Source: Beverwykella pulmonaria
Lineage: Eukaryota; Ascomycota; Dothideomycetes; Pleosporales; Melanommataceae
Direction of reading: 5' to 3'
Length of the DNA stretch: 64,000 bases
NCBI GenBank assembly: GCA_001599595.1
Contig: BCHH01000006.1
Span: 2,216,319 to 2,280,318 of the forward strand
Shown piece after piece: positions 11,918 through 23,375 of the stretch. The position numbers and the translations under genes were made by a program. Numbering within the stretch: position 1 is the first letter of the stretch; every line of letters begins with the position of its first letter. Below the pieces are notes generated by a model. That model was not told where the DNA came from, ran no database searches, and saw only the letters and a program-made list of their open reading frames with translations.

Positions 11918-12483
11918 ATGACCAATTCCCTCGAGTCTTCCAGGCCTATCCTCGCCAGTGTGAGTCCCACATTTCAATTTCCTGCTAGCACGTCGCCGTT
12001 TCATACGTCGCCTTCCGAGCCTGGGGCTTCGCTCGGAGCACCCAGCCCGCGAATAAACCCTCGCCTTCCCCCTTCCGTACCCTCACACCTCACACCTTCA
12101 ACATGACACAGCAACAAGAACCACCGCAGGCTGACTCCACCAAACCGCAGTCTACCGGCAACCGCGCCTCCACACGCATGTCTACCTACAGCGCCGCACC
12201 CACCCTCACACCCTCCATCGCGCCCTCGCACCTCTCCGCTGCCTCGTCGACTTCGGGCGACCCCAAGGCCCAGGAAATCAAGTCGTGGAATGCCGGCTTC
12301 GAGCGCCTCGAGGACAAGCGCCTCGCATCCCAGCGATACATGCTCAGCAACGAGAAGACGGACGACATGAGCAAGCTAGCCCTCGGAGCGAAGCTAGACC
12401 GTGCCCTCGGCCGACGAATGTCAGGACAGGACGCCGTCTTCCGGCCCAAAGTCATGAGCGAGAAGAAGAAAGTCAAGGGATAG
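11918..12483 (+). CDS. Small hypothetical protein (137 aa)
   Basis: Two exons, 11918-11959 and 12112-12483, are joined by a 152-nt GTGAGT...ACACAG intron with a good phase-0 match. The protein starts MTNSLESSRPILAS and continues QQEPPQADSTK. Residues 1-60 are Ser/Thr/Pro-rich and disordered. Residues ~60-125 are charged and probably helical (SWNAGFERLEDKRLASQRYM, then KLALGAKLDRALGRRMSG), ending in a Lys-rich tail KKKVKG. There is no signal peptide or membrane segment. I do not recognise a family. The compact helical block with alternating hydrophobic and charged residues suggests a real conserved protein. An unspliced alternative would begin at 12103 inside the same frame (MTQQQEPP). Confidence 0.7.
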
Positions 12484-14758
12484 ATGATTGTTATCCATCT
12501 TCGTCATTTTGGCCACCAATTTTGAGAGAGCTGTTGGCCGCAGAAAGCAGTCACGGTTCTATCACGCAAGCAAGATATCCATTGTTCATCGGCGGTATTG
12601 TGGGAAGCACGCAGGCGGGTCTCCCAGGATGATGCGGCCACCAGTAGTCCTCGTCGCCCCGCCTGGCGGTCATAGAAGGGGTTGTCAGATTTTGGTTTTT
12701 GTTTGTTATTGCTCAGCATTGGGATTATGGGTCGACTGTTTTCTCGTCACTCGCCAGAATACCTCTTCATGGACCACTGTGTTTCTTTAATTTCCTCTCA
12801 CATTGCGGGGCCCAGGGCTCTTATGTATTTCTTAGGACAAGGGATCAAGGGAATTTTGGGATGCCCCGACGGGTGAGATGTCGGTGGCGATAATCGCGAA
12901 TGCTTTGTCTTTTTGCTACCACCTTTTCAAACAATCAAAGCATTTTGCTCCGCTATTGCTGTTGCATCATGTTCCCCTGATTCTTTCCGAGTTGCATCAG
13001 TGATCAGCCCGCCATGCAGATCAACGCCGAGGCTGCCATGCCGACTCGACAATCAAGGCTGCTTTCCCCTTTGATATGCCCGTCGTCATCCCCACAGTCA
13101 AGACGGCGTCGCCGACCCGGATTGATATGTAGCAATACGTCAGATAATGGTTACTACTTACCTATATGGTTTAGCTCATCGGGTGAAAGTAACCAGGATT
13201 AGGAAGCTAGGAAGCTGCGAAGCTGCAGTCTTGTCATTGACGGTCGATCTTTGGAACTAAACTTTACCCCCAATTAGCCGATGTGTGTATACGTAGGTGG
13301 TTGCTTGTACCTACTCCTTTTAGCAGCCAAATATAGTATTCCACCACATAAAAAAACCTTAAAGAGCCGTTATTGCGCCTCGGAATGCATGAGTAACACA
13401 TCAGGACACACCATCCATCCCTCTCACGCACTTGTTACCTCGCCGTCTCGCGAGGAGAATGCAGGTCTGTGAAGCGAAGTGCAGTCTAGTGTTGTACCTA
13501 GGGGGGGGCTAGGCAGGAACTTAGGCAGGAAATCAATAGAATATCGCAAAATACTTCGACTCACAATGTTAGGAAACTTTCGCACTACCGCTATAGCGTT
13601 CCGGTATTTCCTGCTACCCCAGTGTTTCCTGCTACCTCCATCACGCGCCAAGTCTACCTGTTCGCGCCGATCAATTCATGGTTGACAGATGACGGAGATC
13701 CCGAGATTAGAGTTTGGAGCCAGAGTCATGGCGGGTGTAACAGCCACTGCGAGATTTGTTAGTCGAAGTCCTAAGTAGACGCGAACTCGCCTGTCGGGAA
13801 AGGCATCGGAAGTCTGGGCCGGTACGAGGTTTCCTGCTACATCTCTCAAATATTGAAAACTTTGATTGAACCATTGCAACATCACTATAAGAAAGGTTTC
13901 AAGGGGAAGGAGTGTCGCACGCGTACAATAGCATCTCAACTGTCGTCCGCAGCCTTGGGTCTCCCAGCCGTTGATGGGCCGTTTAGGCGTGCGTTAATTG
14001 GCTGTTTCATGGTTGGCCTGACGTTGGCCCTACGGTTTCCACGAGGTCCACTGCAATCCACACCAAATCCAAATATTTCCAGAATAGGAAGGTTAACGGG
14101 CTTAAGGCAACTCTTGGCGAGGGTAGATTTGGGAACGGGTTATGGGGCAAATGTAGGAGCCTAGGACGCATAAAATTGGGTGAAAGCTCGGAAGCAGTGA
14201 TTGTGCAAGGCAGAGTGTGTTGGTATATAGAGTGTTTGGTTCTTGCAGATTGAGTAGATCTATGGTTGTTCTCTGTGAGTTGCTCTGCTTCGTATACACG
14301 CGATGCGAAGCGAAGGCGACTTAACGTCGCTTTTTAAGCCGACTGTATATATGGTTCTCCCTCCTCTTCTCTCTTGGAGCCACTCTAGAAGCATACCTCA
14401 TTGTCAAGTATACAGGTTACTATGTATGTAAGGAAAATGGTGTTTGTAATTACTTTGTCATCATCCACTCTTAGTCGAACCTCACGACTCGAACACCACC
14501 ACCCACCGTCCCCTCCACCCCGGAAACGAACAACTTTAACAGTTTTTTGTACGAGAATGCTACCCCTCATCTCGCGAGCTGCCCCGCAGCCGGGATGTCA
14601 GACGGACGACACCGTCCGTATATCCTATCTATATTCTCTCCTTGCTCTTATACCAGAACCCGGCTCTCTCGATCTTCGAGGTCCATTGCATGATTGTGCA
14701 TGATTGAAAATCTGCAACATCTTCTCTATAGTTTGAGACAGAGATAAAGTGGTCCAAT
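12484..14758. other. Intergenic with short dispersed repeats
   Basis: No gene is supported. It holds the 3' end of the 137-aa gene, the repeat cluster at 13511-13841, and the ADH promoter. A duplicated GCATGATTG-type 9-mer lies about 60 bases before the ADH start (near 14688-14705). Confidence 0.5.
13511..13841. repeat. Cluster of AGGCAGGAA / TTTCCTGCTAC motifs in opposite orientations
   Basis: AGGCAGGAA occurs at 13511-13519 and 13523-13531. The nearly complementary TTTCCTGCTAC occurs at 13607-13617, 13625-13635 and 13830-13840. The paired, oppositely oriented copies could be a decayed inverted-repeat element, but no target duplication or coding capacity was found. Confidence 0.4.
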
Positions 14759-16032
14759 ATGACAGCCCAAGCTTTCGAAATCCCAAAGACGTGCAAAGCA
14801 GGTGTTGTAATCAACGAGGGACCAGACTTCAAGCTCGCAGTTGAGGATGTGCCCGTCCCGACACCAGGTATTCCACCTCCCGCAATATTCGCTTCGCCCC
14901 CTTCCTTTTTAAAAGCAGTTTTCAACTTACGTGTCATTATTCACACCTCCCAGGTCCCAACGATGTCCTCATCCGCCTCAACGCCACTGGGATCTGCTAC
15001 TCGGATATTCACTACATGCTCTGCGACCTGCCAATCCCACCCATGTCAACCTTCAATGTGCGGTCGCCGGGCCACGAAGGCGCCGGCGTAATCGTAGCGC
15101 TGGGCTCCAACGTCACAAACTGGAAAGTCGGCGACCGCGCAGGCATTAAACCGGCTTACGACGCCTGCTTTAACTGCGAGCTCTGTTGGACCGGGAAGGA
15201 AACTTACTGCGACGACAGCCCCCAGATCGGCCTCCAGTTCCCAGGTTCCTATCAGCAGTATTTACTGAGCCCAGCGAGGTATACGAGCAGAATCCCGGAT
15301 GGTGTGGATGATTTCTGCGCTGGCCCGATTATGTGTTCGGGGAGTACAATATATTGTTCTTTGAAGGAATCGGGGCTTAAGCCTGGGGATTGGGCTGTGT
15401 TTCCTGGCGCAGGAGGCGGCGTCGGACATATGGGCGTGCAGTTGGCCAAGGCGATGGGTATGCGTGTTGTTGGCATCGATGGCGGAGACGAGAAAAAGGA
15501 GTTGTGTATGAGGCTAGGCTGCGAGGCGTTTGTAGATTTTACAAAGGTGAAAGATGTGGCAGAGGAAGTAGTGAAGATTTGTGACGGAAAGGGGGCGCAC
15601 GGTGTATTTGTTACGGCGACGAGCGCGAGTGCGTATGCCAGTGCCCCGATGATGACGAGAATCAGTGGGAAAGTTATGTGTGTGGGTTTGCGTAAGTGTA
15701 ATATGATGCCTGATTTGGGGAGTTGAGCTGACGATTCGTAGCACCTGCGGGAACGGCGATTGCTGGGGCGGATCCGCTGCTTTTTGTAGGGAAAAATCTG
15801 CAGATTATTGGAACTAAAGTTGGGTCGTTATTGGATACGCAGAAAGCTCTTGAGTTTGCTTCTAGGGTATGCTGATCCGAAGGGGAGGCGAAAATCGTTC
15901 TACGCTTACTGTTTGCAGGGTCTCCTCAAGCCAATATACGAAGTCTTCCCACTGGCAAAGATGCCCGAAGCGGTGGAAAAACTGCGGAGCGGCAAAGTTG
16001 CTGGCAGACTGGTTGTGGATTTTAATTCGTAG
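14759..16032 (+). CDS. Zinc-dependent alcohol dehydrogenase (MDR family)
   Basis: Four exons, 14759-14867, 14954-15691, 15742-15866 and 15919-16032, give 361 aa, normal for microbial tetrameric ADHs. The GroES-like N-half has the catalytic-zinc Cys in GICYSDIHY and the His-Glu pair in GHEGAG. The structural-zinc lobe is ACFNCELCWTGKETYC, with four Cys spaced 2, 2 and 7. The third catalytic ligand is probably the Cys in DFCAGPIMCSG. The Rossmann half has GAGGGVGHMGVQLAKAMG and an Asp (VVGIDGG) at the end of beta-2, which points to NAD rather than NADP. It resembles yeast Adh1-type enzymes that interconvert ethanol and acetaldehyde or related small alcohols; the true substrate is not visible. 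It is cytosolic by absence of a targeting signal. It converges with the dead sugar permease at 16133-16911. Confidence 0.93.
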
Positions 16033-16132
16033 TTGCTGTTCTTTAGAATTGGTCAAAGTGTCAAGCGCTCTGCAGCGGACTTGCGGCGATGGGAACGGCG
16101 ACTTATGTACCAAAATCATATTTCTATGCCGT

Positions 16133-16911
16133 CTATTGTGGATATCGTACTGTGTCAAACATACTTTGTAACACGTCTAAAACCACAAGGAACGAAACAC
16201 CGCGCTTGATACAACGACCTAGACCGTGGAGTGAGAGCGTGAAGATAATAGGGAAGATGCAGGACTCAAAAAAGAGGACGAGACTGAGCATGGCGATGGC
16301 AGTGTTTCCTGTTGTGCCGGCCAAGGCAACGATAAAGATTATGATGCCTGCCATATTGAAGAAGAGGATGTGGCGCGGCTTGACCCACTTCATCAGTATC
16401 GTAGCTGTGGCCCTGCCGACCGCGAAGAGCACTTAGGCGACAGCGAGGAGGTTAGATACGTACGTCAAAGAGAGCGGGGTTTAACTTCCGTCACATATTG
16501 GATGAAGTAGCCTACAATAACAACATGAGAACCAACGTAGCAAACTGGGTAGCGGTACCCCAGAAGAGCGAGTTCTGGCGATGAAGCGGCTTGTCAATGT
16601 AGCCGGTGTCTGCGGAGGTCTGCTCAGATTGAGCCGCCATATCAGCATTGGTGACTTCGAGAATTGGGGTGAAGACAAGGGCGATAGCGAGCAAGAATAA
16701 AAAGTAGGAAATACCGCGGCAGACCCGTTGCACGGATTGGAGACTATTTCTGTCTTCGCCGTCTTTGAGATGATGTGCACTTATGGAGCTACCACATTAC
16801 CTATGGTCTAGAGGCTTGAACCAAGTTCGATCGAAGTTCAGAGTACTTCGGCGGTCCGTAAGTAGCGATAAAGGGGGCCTCTTGGTTGCGGAATTTCAAC
16901 TCGGGCTCCAT
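16133..16911 (-). pseudogene. MFS sugar permease (L-fucose / glucose-galactose type), deleted and frameshifted
   Basis: On the minus strand an ATG at 16911 opens with MEPELKFRNQEAPFIATYGP and stops after 36 codons. The sequence then jumps to the C-terminal half of an FucP-like transporter: SYFLFLLAIALVFTPILEVT, NADM, then NSLFWGTATQFATL. A frame change follows, with VGYFIQYVTEVKP, and another with LFAVGRATATILMKWVKPRH, NTAIAMLSLVLFFESCIFP and IIFTLSLHGLGRCIKRG, after which similarity ends. The first half of the transporter (roughly TM1-TM6) is missing, at least two frameshifts are present, and the last helix or so is lost. An intact protein would have been a proton-coupled sugar importer in the plasma membrane. 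Confidence 0.8.
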
Positions 16912-18049
16912 GATATATCAAGGTGGATGATGTGACGAGGCTTGGAGCTCAGTCGAATCGCCAGTGAAGAGTTGAAACGTGGGCTGCCGCTATCATGGTG
17001 GACATGGTGAACAGTTATATTCTCGAACCTTCAAGTTGTGGACTCCTGAACAATATAGGCTCGAAGCATGGACATTCAAGTCCAATATTAGTCAAGCGAT
17101 TGTGGAGGGCGGGTCGATTATCTTAGTGGCCGTGGAGAATTCTTGGTGATGTCCAGGGTTGGCACATACTTGGCGGGCTCCCGCATGTGCAGAGTTGTGC
17201 AAACCAGCAACATGTTCTTCTCCCCAGCTTTCTTGGTCAGTATAGAGAACGAATTCGCGATGTTGCGAGGCGAAGCGAGTTGAATAGAAGTCGCGGGAGT
17301 ATCTCCGTAGAGGGATCATATGTTCTCGATTCTTAGGCTTGGAAACAGATCTGAAAAAGAGATGACAAAAGTAAGACACAGATGACAATGAAGAATGGTT
17401 AGACCAATTTTGAAACAAGCTCGCCTGCTCCATGAAGATTGGATCCAGAGTATTGCGGGATTCATATTTTGCTACAGACCTCCAGATTCCTTGCAGCCCT
17501 CCCCAAAGCCAATGGCCATTGTGATGCTGGGTATGCACTTAGCCTCGATTTTGTAATACCCTAGAAGGTCGAGAGAATCTTCTCTTACATTAGCTCTCTG
17601 TACCCTGGCAGGAGTTGACACAGTTCCCCGGACGAAGCGGGGACGACGAAAAACGTCCAGCGAAGAACTTCCGGAGAGCTAGTTAGAGCCTCCTTCTAGC
17701 GTATGTTGTGAATTCCAAGTTGTTTTTCAGGATGATGTTCCTCTTGGCCAGCGAATAATGAAGTGTAAACTTGTGGCAACATCGGCCTTGGTAGGGTCTA
17801 TGAACTCGAGGCTAAGTACGATTGCAGAGGGGCAATCGGTAGATATGAATGCAGGCTCCATTAAGCCCCACCATCTGATGAAATTCGATAACGCGAAGCT
17901 ATTTTCAAGGGTAGGGTGGAATTGAAGAGCCCCACTTGGCGTAAGGCAGTACAGCTCAATGTTATGAGGCAGGCGGACCATGTGAAGGGCACACTTGATT
18001 TCGGCTATTGTTGTGCGATCCAAAGATCTACTCAGCACCCAAAACCCAC
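16912..18049. other. Region with unassigned minus-strand open frames
   Basis: Minus-strand frames at 17538-17092 and 18053-17727 have protein-like composition (for example QHREFVLYTDQESWGEEHVA and GALQFHPTLENSFALSNF). I could not identify a family or join them with splice sites, and stops separate them. They may be relics of a gene next to the dead permease, or chance frames. Confidence 0.35.
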
Positions 18050-18769
18050 TCAAATCTCCCCTTGCAGCAAGTTCTCAAGCTCTCTCTCATCTACCGTCTC
18101 CACACCCTCAATTCCCACCTTCTTTCCAAACTCGTCTACAAAAGTCGTCCCCACTTCCTTCACACTCCTCCCTCTCACGCCCATCTTTTCAAAACTCGTC
18201 GTCCGCTTCCCCTCCAACCCACACGCGACAATCCGATCGAACCACCACATATCAGTATTCACGTTCAAGCCCACGCCATGGCTCGTAATATGCCGTCGCA
18301 TGTGCACTCCGATGGCTGCGATCTTATCGTCCGGCGTAGTCCACACCCCCGTGTTTTCGGTTGTCATTGTGTCGATACCGTAGCGCGCACATGTAGATAT
18401 CAGACTCTTCTCTAGAGCACATACATAATCCCGAGGTGTCAATCTATGTGCGCGGAGATCGATGATGGGGTATGCTACGAGCTGGCCGGGGCCATGGAAT
18501 GTCGTTTGTCCGCCCCTCTTCGCTTCGACAAATTCGGCGCGGCCATCGGCACGAAGGTAGGCTTGCTTTTCAGCAGATACGGTCCCAATTTCTCGGCGCC
18601 CGCAGGTGTATACTGGGTTGAACTCGGCGGTTATGATGTGCGGCGGCGGGGAGGGGATGGTTGAGGGCGGCTTCGCCGCGAGGAAGCGGGACACGAGGGC
18701 TTCTTGGAGGCGGGCGGCAGTGGCATAGGGCACGATGGAGGGGAGGTGAATGTGGAGAAGGGGCCGCAT
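18050..18769 (-). CDS. LIP2: Lipoyl(octanoyl) transferase (LipB / Lip2)
   Basis: A single-exon gene of 239 aa. The LipB fold signature is clear: FNPVYTCGRRE, then RGGQTTFHGPGQLVAYPIID, the lipoyl-binding loop. It also has KIAAIGVHMRRHITSHGVGL, with the catalytic Lys, and ACGLEGKRTTS, with the acyl-thioester Cys. The enzyme moves octanoyl groups from acyl carrier protein to lysines of lipoate-dependent proteins such as the glycine cleavage H protein and 2-oxoacid dehydrogenase E2 subunits, in mitochondria. Lipoyl synthase then adds sulfur. The length fits the family. The first ~30 residues are basic and hydrophobic (LHIHLPSIVPYATAARLQEA), compatible with import. It is divergent from POP7 with 242 bp between starts. 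Confidence 0.95.
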   Translation of the reverse strand: MRPLLHIHLPSIVPYATAARLQEALVSRFLAAKPPSTIPSPPPHIITAEFNPVYTCGRREIGTVSAEKQAYLRADGRAEFVEAKRGGQTTFHGPGQLVAYPIIDLRAHRLTPRDYVCALEKSLISTCARYGIDTMTTENTGVWTTPDDKIAAIGVHMRRHITSHGVGLNVNTDMWWFDRIVACGLEGKRTTSFEKMGVRGRSVKEVGTTFVDEFGKKVGIEGVETVDERELENLLQGEI

Positions 18770-19011
18770 TGGCGAGATCGAGTGTGTTAGCGGGACATGG
18801 TGAGGGGAATGGGTGGGTTGCTGGCTTGCGACTTGATGGGCCCATGGGCGATTGGCCGTACCTAAGCTTGAGGACAGAGCATTATGGGGTCCGTGCCGAA
18901 GCCTATCGATAAAAAGTTTATGAACTCTATACGCGGTAGAGCCTCCACGTCCCCCTCTTATACACGTTGATTTCAGCTATCCCACTTGTCCTACGGTTGA
19001 GCGCGCCCAAG
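18770..19011. promoter_or_regulatory. Shared divergent promoter, LIP2 / POP7
   Basis: 242 bp separate the two start codons, so both transcripts must start here. No TATA box or named operator could be picked out with confidence. Confidence 0.6.
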
Positions 19012-19958
19012 ATGTCCCCCCCTGAAACCACTGCGAAGGGCAAGAAGAGGTCACGAAACGGGAAGGAAATATCCCGCCCACAGCCAGGCCAACAAGAGCG
19101 ACCGCAAGAGCATGTCGCGCAACAACCCGCACCCACACCTGCTCCTACCCCCAAAAACCGATCACATGGGGTACCAAATACGAAGCCCTCATCTACAGAC
19201 ATCTCGCACAATATCTCTGCGTCCGGACCCAAGCAGCAGAAGCGGAACCAAATCCGGCAACAAAACCAACGCCCAACCCAACAACCCCAAAAGCTCCCCA
19301 GACTCCCAGCTCGTACGTCATCCAATCCTTCTACCCTCCTCACCCATCAATATCAAGACTAACCTATCCCGATTCAGACGCCAAAGTATCCGCCCGCCCA
19401 CTCCACCGCCCCGCCCTCCCCACGCCCTTCTCCTCCTCTGCCTCACCCAAAACCGTCTACATAACTACCTCGACGCCCTTCATCCCAGCAATAAAACGGA
19501 TCCGGTCACTCCTCACACACATCTCCTCCCGTGCCCAGCAATCCTCCCTCCAATCATCCAAGAATCAGCTGAAAGCGAATGGTCGTCTGGACCCGCGACA
19601 AGTGGAAAGGAGCATCGCGGAGGGCGTGAATGAGGGTAGGAATGCGGGGGGAGATGGGGAAGAGGTCTACGTGAAGGCGAGTGGGAAGGCCATTGAGCGC
19701 GCGCTGGAGATTGGGTGTTATTTTCAGAAGGAGAGTGATTGTAGGGTGAGGGTGGAGATTGGGAGCGTGCGGGCAATTGATGATATTGAGTTGGGGGAGA
19801 AGGAGGACGGTAGTGAGGAGGTAGGAGACGAGATGCTGATTGATGGCGGGGAGGGGAAAAGGGAGAAGCCAAGGAGGAAAGAAATGAGGGATGAGGATGT
19901 GCCGGAGACGAGGATTAGGACGTTGAGTGTGGTTACGGTGGCTATCAGTTTGAGGTGA
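19012..19958 (+). CDS. POP7: RNase P / RNase MRP subunit Pop7 (Rpp20)
   Basis: Two exons, 19012-19312 and 19378-19958, are joined by a 65-nt intron (GTACGT donor, CTAAC-type branch site) in phase 1; 293 aa. Residues 1-100 are basic and Gln/Pro-rich and probably bind RNA or are disordered. The Alba-like core follows in exon 2: KTVYITTSTPFIPAIKRIRS, then EVYVKASGKAIERALEIGCY and FQKESDCRVRVEIGSVRAID, closing with ETRIRTLSVVTVAISLR, the last strand. In yeast and human, Pop7/Rpp20 pairs with Pop6/Rpp25 on the P3 stem of RNase P and MRP RNA, acting in tRNA 5' processing and rRNA maturation in the nucleus. An acidic insert (about residues 235-275, EEVGDEMLIDGG) sits in the core, longer than in yeast. 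Confidence 0.88.
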
Positions 19959-21122
19959 TGAGCCATGACGGTTCGATTGGGTTAGGGTGGTGAAACAAAC
20001 AAGGTAGCAGTTGCACGAGAGAAGGCCAGCCTAAGGCTGTGCATGTCATTTCACCATGTTCCCCCGAGCAGCATCCGATGCTATGATCAATGGACGCTAC
20101 CAATAGGTAGGACGTCTGCCTTGTTCAAAGATACCCAGGGCAGTTGACTATAATTGGCCTTTCCAAATATACTATTCAGTCACTCGTAGTCACACACATA
20201 GCAGGAGAAAGAATAAGAATGACCAATATGTATCATTGAAGAAGAAAAGCACATCCTCACCACCACTAAAATTTCAGGTCCAGGCCTCATCGACCGTCGC
20301 CTGTACGCGCAAAAATATAGGAAATGAGTGTCAACGTGAATCACTCACCACAAAAGAAAAGTCTTCGGTACAAAGAATGTAAGGGAGGGACCCCCAAGGA
20401 CGCTCTTACTGACGGAACCAAACCTAGAAAAGAAAGAAGGAAATAATGCTCGACTCGGCCCAGCGTCGAGGAACGAAATTCAAGTATAAAGACATTCGGA
20501 ACACCCCATGATAGCCTCAAAACGCCGAATCGCCCGCTTAAGTTACACCACCGAACCCAAGATGCAAGAGAAATGGAGACGCTGCTTTTGACGCCTAGAG
20601 TGAATGACAGGTCGAACCAGTTAGAGCAAGGAAAAGTATCTGAGTCTGTATATTTTATAGGATGTTGTGTGTGCGTGCGTGCGTGCGTGTGTCGTTCTTC
20701 ATGTAGAACCATGTGTGCGGTCTGGATAGGTTGGCCGACAAAGACCTCGTGTCTTATTCGGCAATATCTTCTCCTCGAATGACCCCGCGTTCAACCCATT
20801 AATGTCCAGTCATCCACTTGATGGGTGCGGGTCTCGTTCCAAAATATCGTCAAATGCGTCTAGAAGAATGTGGCCGTGATGATGCTGTTGTTTTTGCCCC
20901 CCGAATTCAGACGAGACTGCCGTACACGGTTACTGGCAGCCGAACGGAAGTGCCAAGGTCATGGCGTTCTAGCCGCCGCCAATACTAGGAGGATTGCGAT
21001 TCCATTCGATTGCACGCCCTGCGCCGTGTGCAGACCGCTTCTTCGTGCCAAACATGAACTGTGCCACCGAAGCGGCGGCGCCGCGCGGTGCAGTAGTTGG
21101 CCGATACCATCTATCAGCAATT
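19959..21122. other. Convergent intergenic region with a GT/GC microsatellite
   Basis: This is the 3' flank of POP7 (+) and of the FHA gene (-). It holds a (TGCG)n/(TG)n microsatellite at about 20665-20692. No gene is supported. Confidence 0.55.
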
Positions 21123-23375
21123 TCACCGTTCCCCTTTGGGCAACGAGTTTAGATAGGCCATGACTGCGACACCCATAGCGACAACTGCTAGAATCGACAT
21201 CGCGGGTGCGCCTTGAGAGAGTACCATGTTGTTTCGGGGTAGCTGGGTAACCAATGTGTGCGCGGGCTTTTTCAGATCTACAGCATTCTCGTGGTCGACA
21301 GGTCGCCCATTCTGTACAGCGTGTCGTAATAGAGCGCCTGCGCCGTCCTGTCCCACATCCTTCTCGTTGATGATCATAATCTCGCCCTCATCATCGTCTT
21401 CGTCATTTTCGACATCATCGACCCCGTTGACAGTGGTCGGTTCACGAGCAACTTCGCTGTTGCTTCGGCTTCGGCGTTTGGCTTCTTTGCTGGCCAATTT
21501 TGCGTTCTCCTGCCGGATGCTCTCAACCATCTCCGCCAGACTCTTGCGGTCAGCTTCTGCGGTCTCGGCCCGCTCACGGTACTTCTCCATCTGCTGTTTC
21601 ATCTCGTTCATCTCGTTCATCATCAACTCTAATCGTTGCTGAAGGCGGGCAGTCGCGACATCGGCTAGGTTGGGGGACGCAGAACCATTTTCCAATTTTA
21701 CGCCCTCTTCCTTATTCGGTTCCACCAAGGTCTCGGGGTCACTATTGTCACCCTTGACAAGTGTAGGTTCTCGAAGCTCGCGGTCTTTGAGTGACTCACG
21801 CTCGAGTCGGTTGGCTCGTTCCTCAGCATCTTCTCTTGCGCGACGTTCCTCATTCAGCAAATTCTCTAAGTCCCGTAGCCGCACGCCTTGCGACTCGATT
21901 TCTTTCTTTGCGGACGTCAACGCTTCCGTCAAAGTGGACATTTGCGTCTCTGATAGCACCGGAGAACCAGTGCTTTTAGGCTTCTCCGTATCGGCTCTCT
22001 TGAGAGAAGGCAGATGGGCATCTGGTTTTTCAGGCAGTGGCTGTTGTGGCGGTGGTGCTGGAGGTTCCAAGAATCGAGCTTTTAGGTCCTTAATAGGGGA
22101 GATTTTGACCGAGTTGATGGGCGAAGGTTTGGTGGGTTCCTTCTTTGAGTCTGTTGTGAGTATGGTGTTGATGTAATTATTTGTTTGCTGCAGTTCTTGG
22201 GCTTGTTGTCTTGCAGCTTTTATTTCAGCCTAGAGTAGTGGTTAGCGGCGCCTTGATCGCATCTCAACTCAACCACTTACGTTAAGCTTTTTCACCACCT
22301 GTTCCATTGTGATGGGTTGCAGCCAGAAGTTTGGGTGTCTTGGTGGTTGCATCCCGTTGACATTATTGCCCATAGGTCCTGCTGGGCCTTGAAGACGTTG
22401 CCCGTTCATCGAGCCTTGGCTTGGAGTTCGGCCTCGCATATTGGTCAGCTGTTGTTGGTTTCCTGCGCCCATCAGACTTGACAGTTGCGGGTTCTCGAGC
22501 TCGCCAAAGTTGAGGTCCATCATGTTGTTGCCTGCGTTGGTGTATATGCCGGCATGTTCCACGCGCGCGGCGACCTTGTGGTGCACGATCGTCTTCTGAT
22601 CCTCGCTGACGATGTCGATGCCGAGTTCAAGCATGTCTTGCTCCCGCAGTTCGTGCGGGTCGGAGTCGCGGTTCTCTTGCGACAGCCGTTGGCCGTTAAC
22701 AAATGTACCGTTGGACGACTTGACGTCGCGAATCCAAATCTTTCCATTACGGTCGGCCCAAATCTCGGCGTGCTGTCTTGATAAGACTTTGGAGTCGAAG
22801 AATCCGTTCAAGGGGGTCGGTATTGTTTTGTTGTTTGTCTGACGGCCCACACGCAGGACATCGGGGAAGAAGGGGACAGTGATGGTCTTCCGCTCAAAGG
22901 TGCCGTTCATGGGTATTAAGTGCAGTATGGCCGGGCTCTCCTGTGTCTGCGGGCGCGGCGCACCGTTCTGCTGTGCTTGTGCCGTGCCATTGTGCTGCGA
23001 GGGCACCATTGGAGGGGGGGTGTGCAGTGCAGTCATGACGGAGGCTGCGGAGGGGCCAGGGCCCGCTGATGCGATGGGCTGTGGTCGGGCGGTGGATATG
23101 CCAGAGATGGGCTCTGTTTTGGATGCCAGCCATGGACCTCGCGACGCCTTCTTTCGCGGCCACGTCGGCCCTTCACCGGCTAGCGAGGGTGCGGCTCCGT
23201 TTGCCTGTGACGAGGTGTTGGATATGGTCGAGCCTGACGACGCCGATGATGCGAGTGACGAGGACGAGTTCGTTCTTTGCACGCTCTTACGAGGCATGAA
23301 CATCCTGGAGTCGTCGCCGCTCCATCCTTGCCGCGCAATGCTCTGGAAATTTGGCGGAGGCGCGACGGCCGTCAT
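21123..23375 (-). CDS. FHA-domain, coiled-coil, tail-anchored STRIPAK protein (PRO45/SLMAP-like)
   Basis: Two exons, 23375-22281 and 22229-21123, are joined by a 51-nt intron; 733 aa. I chose the ATG at 23375 (MTAVAPPPNFQSIARQGWSG). The frame stays open a further 35 codons upstream but only to a GTG. The Ser/Pro-rich N-terminus is followed by an FHA domain near residues 165-270 (VLRVGRQTNNKT, LSRQHAEIWAD, SSNGTFVNGQRLS), with the Arg, Ser-x2-His and SNG residues that bind phosphothreonine. A long coiled coil follows (around residues 470-625, for example LRDLENLLNEERRARED). The C-terminus is one hydrophobic helix (SILAVVAMGVAVMAYLNSL) plus KGER, a tail anchor. This layout matches SLMAP and Sordaria PRO45 of the STRIPAK signalling complex at the nuclear envelope, ER and mitochondria, needed for fruiting-body development and cell fusion. 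Confidence 0.88.
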
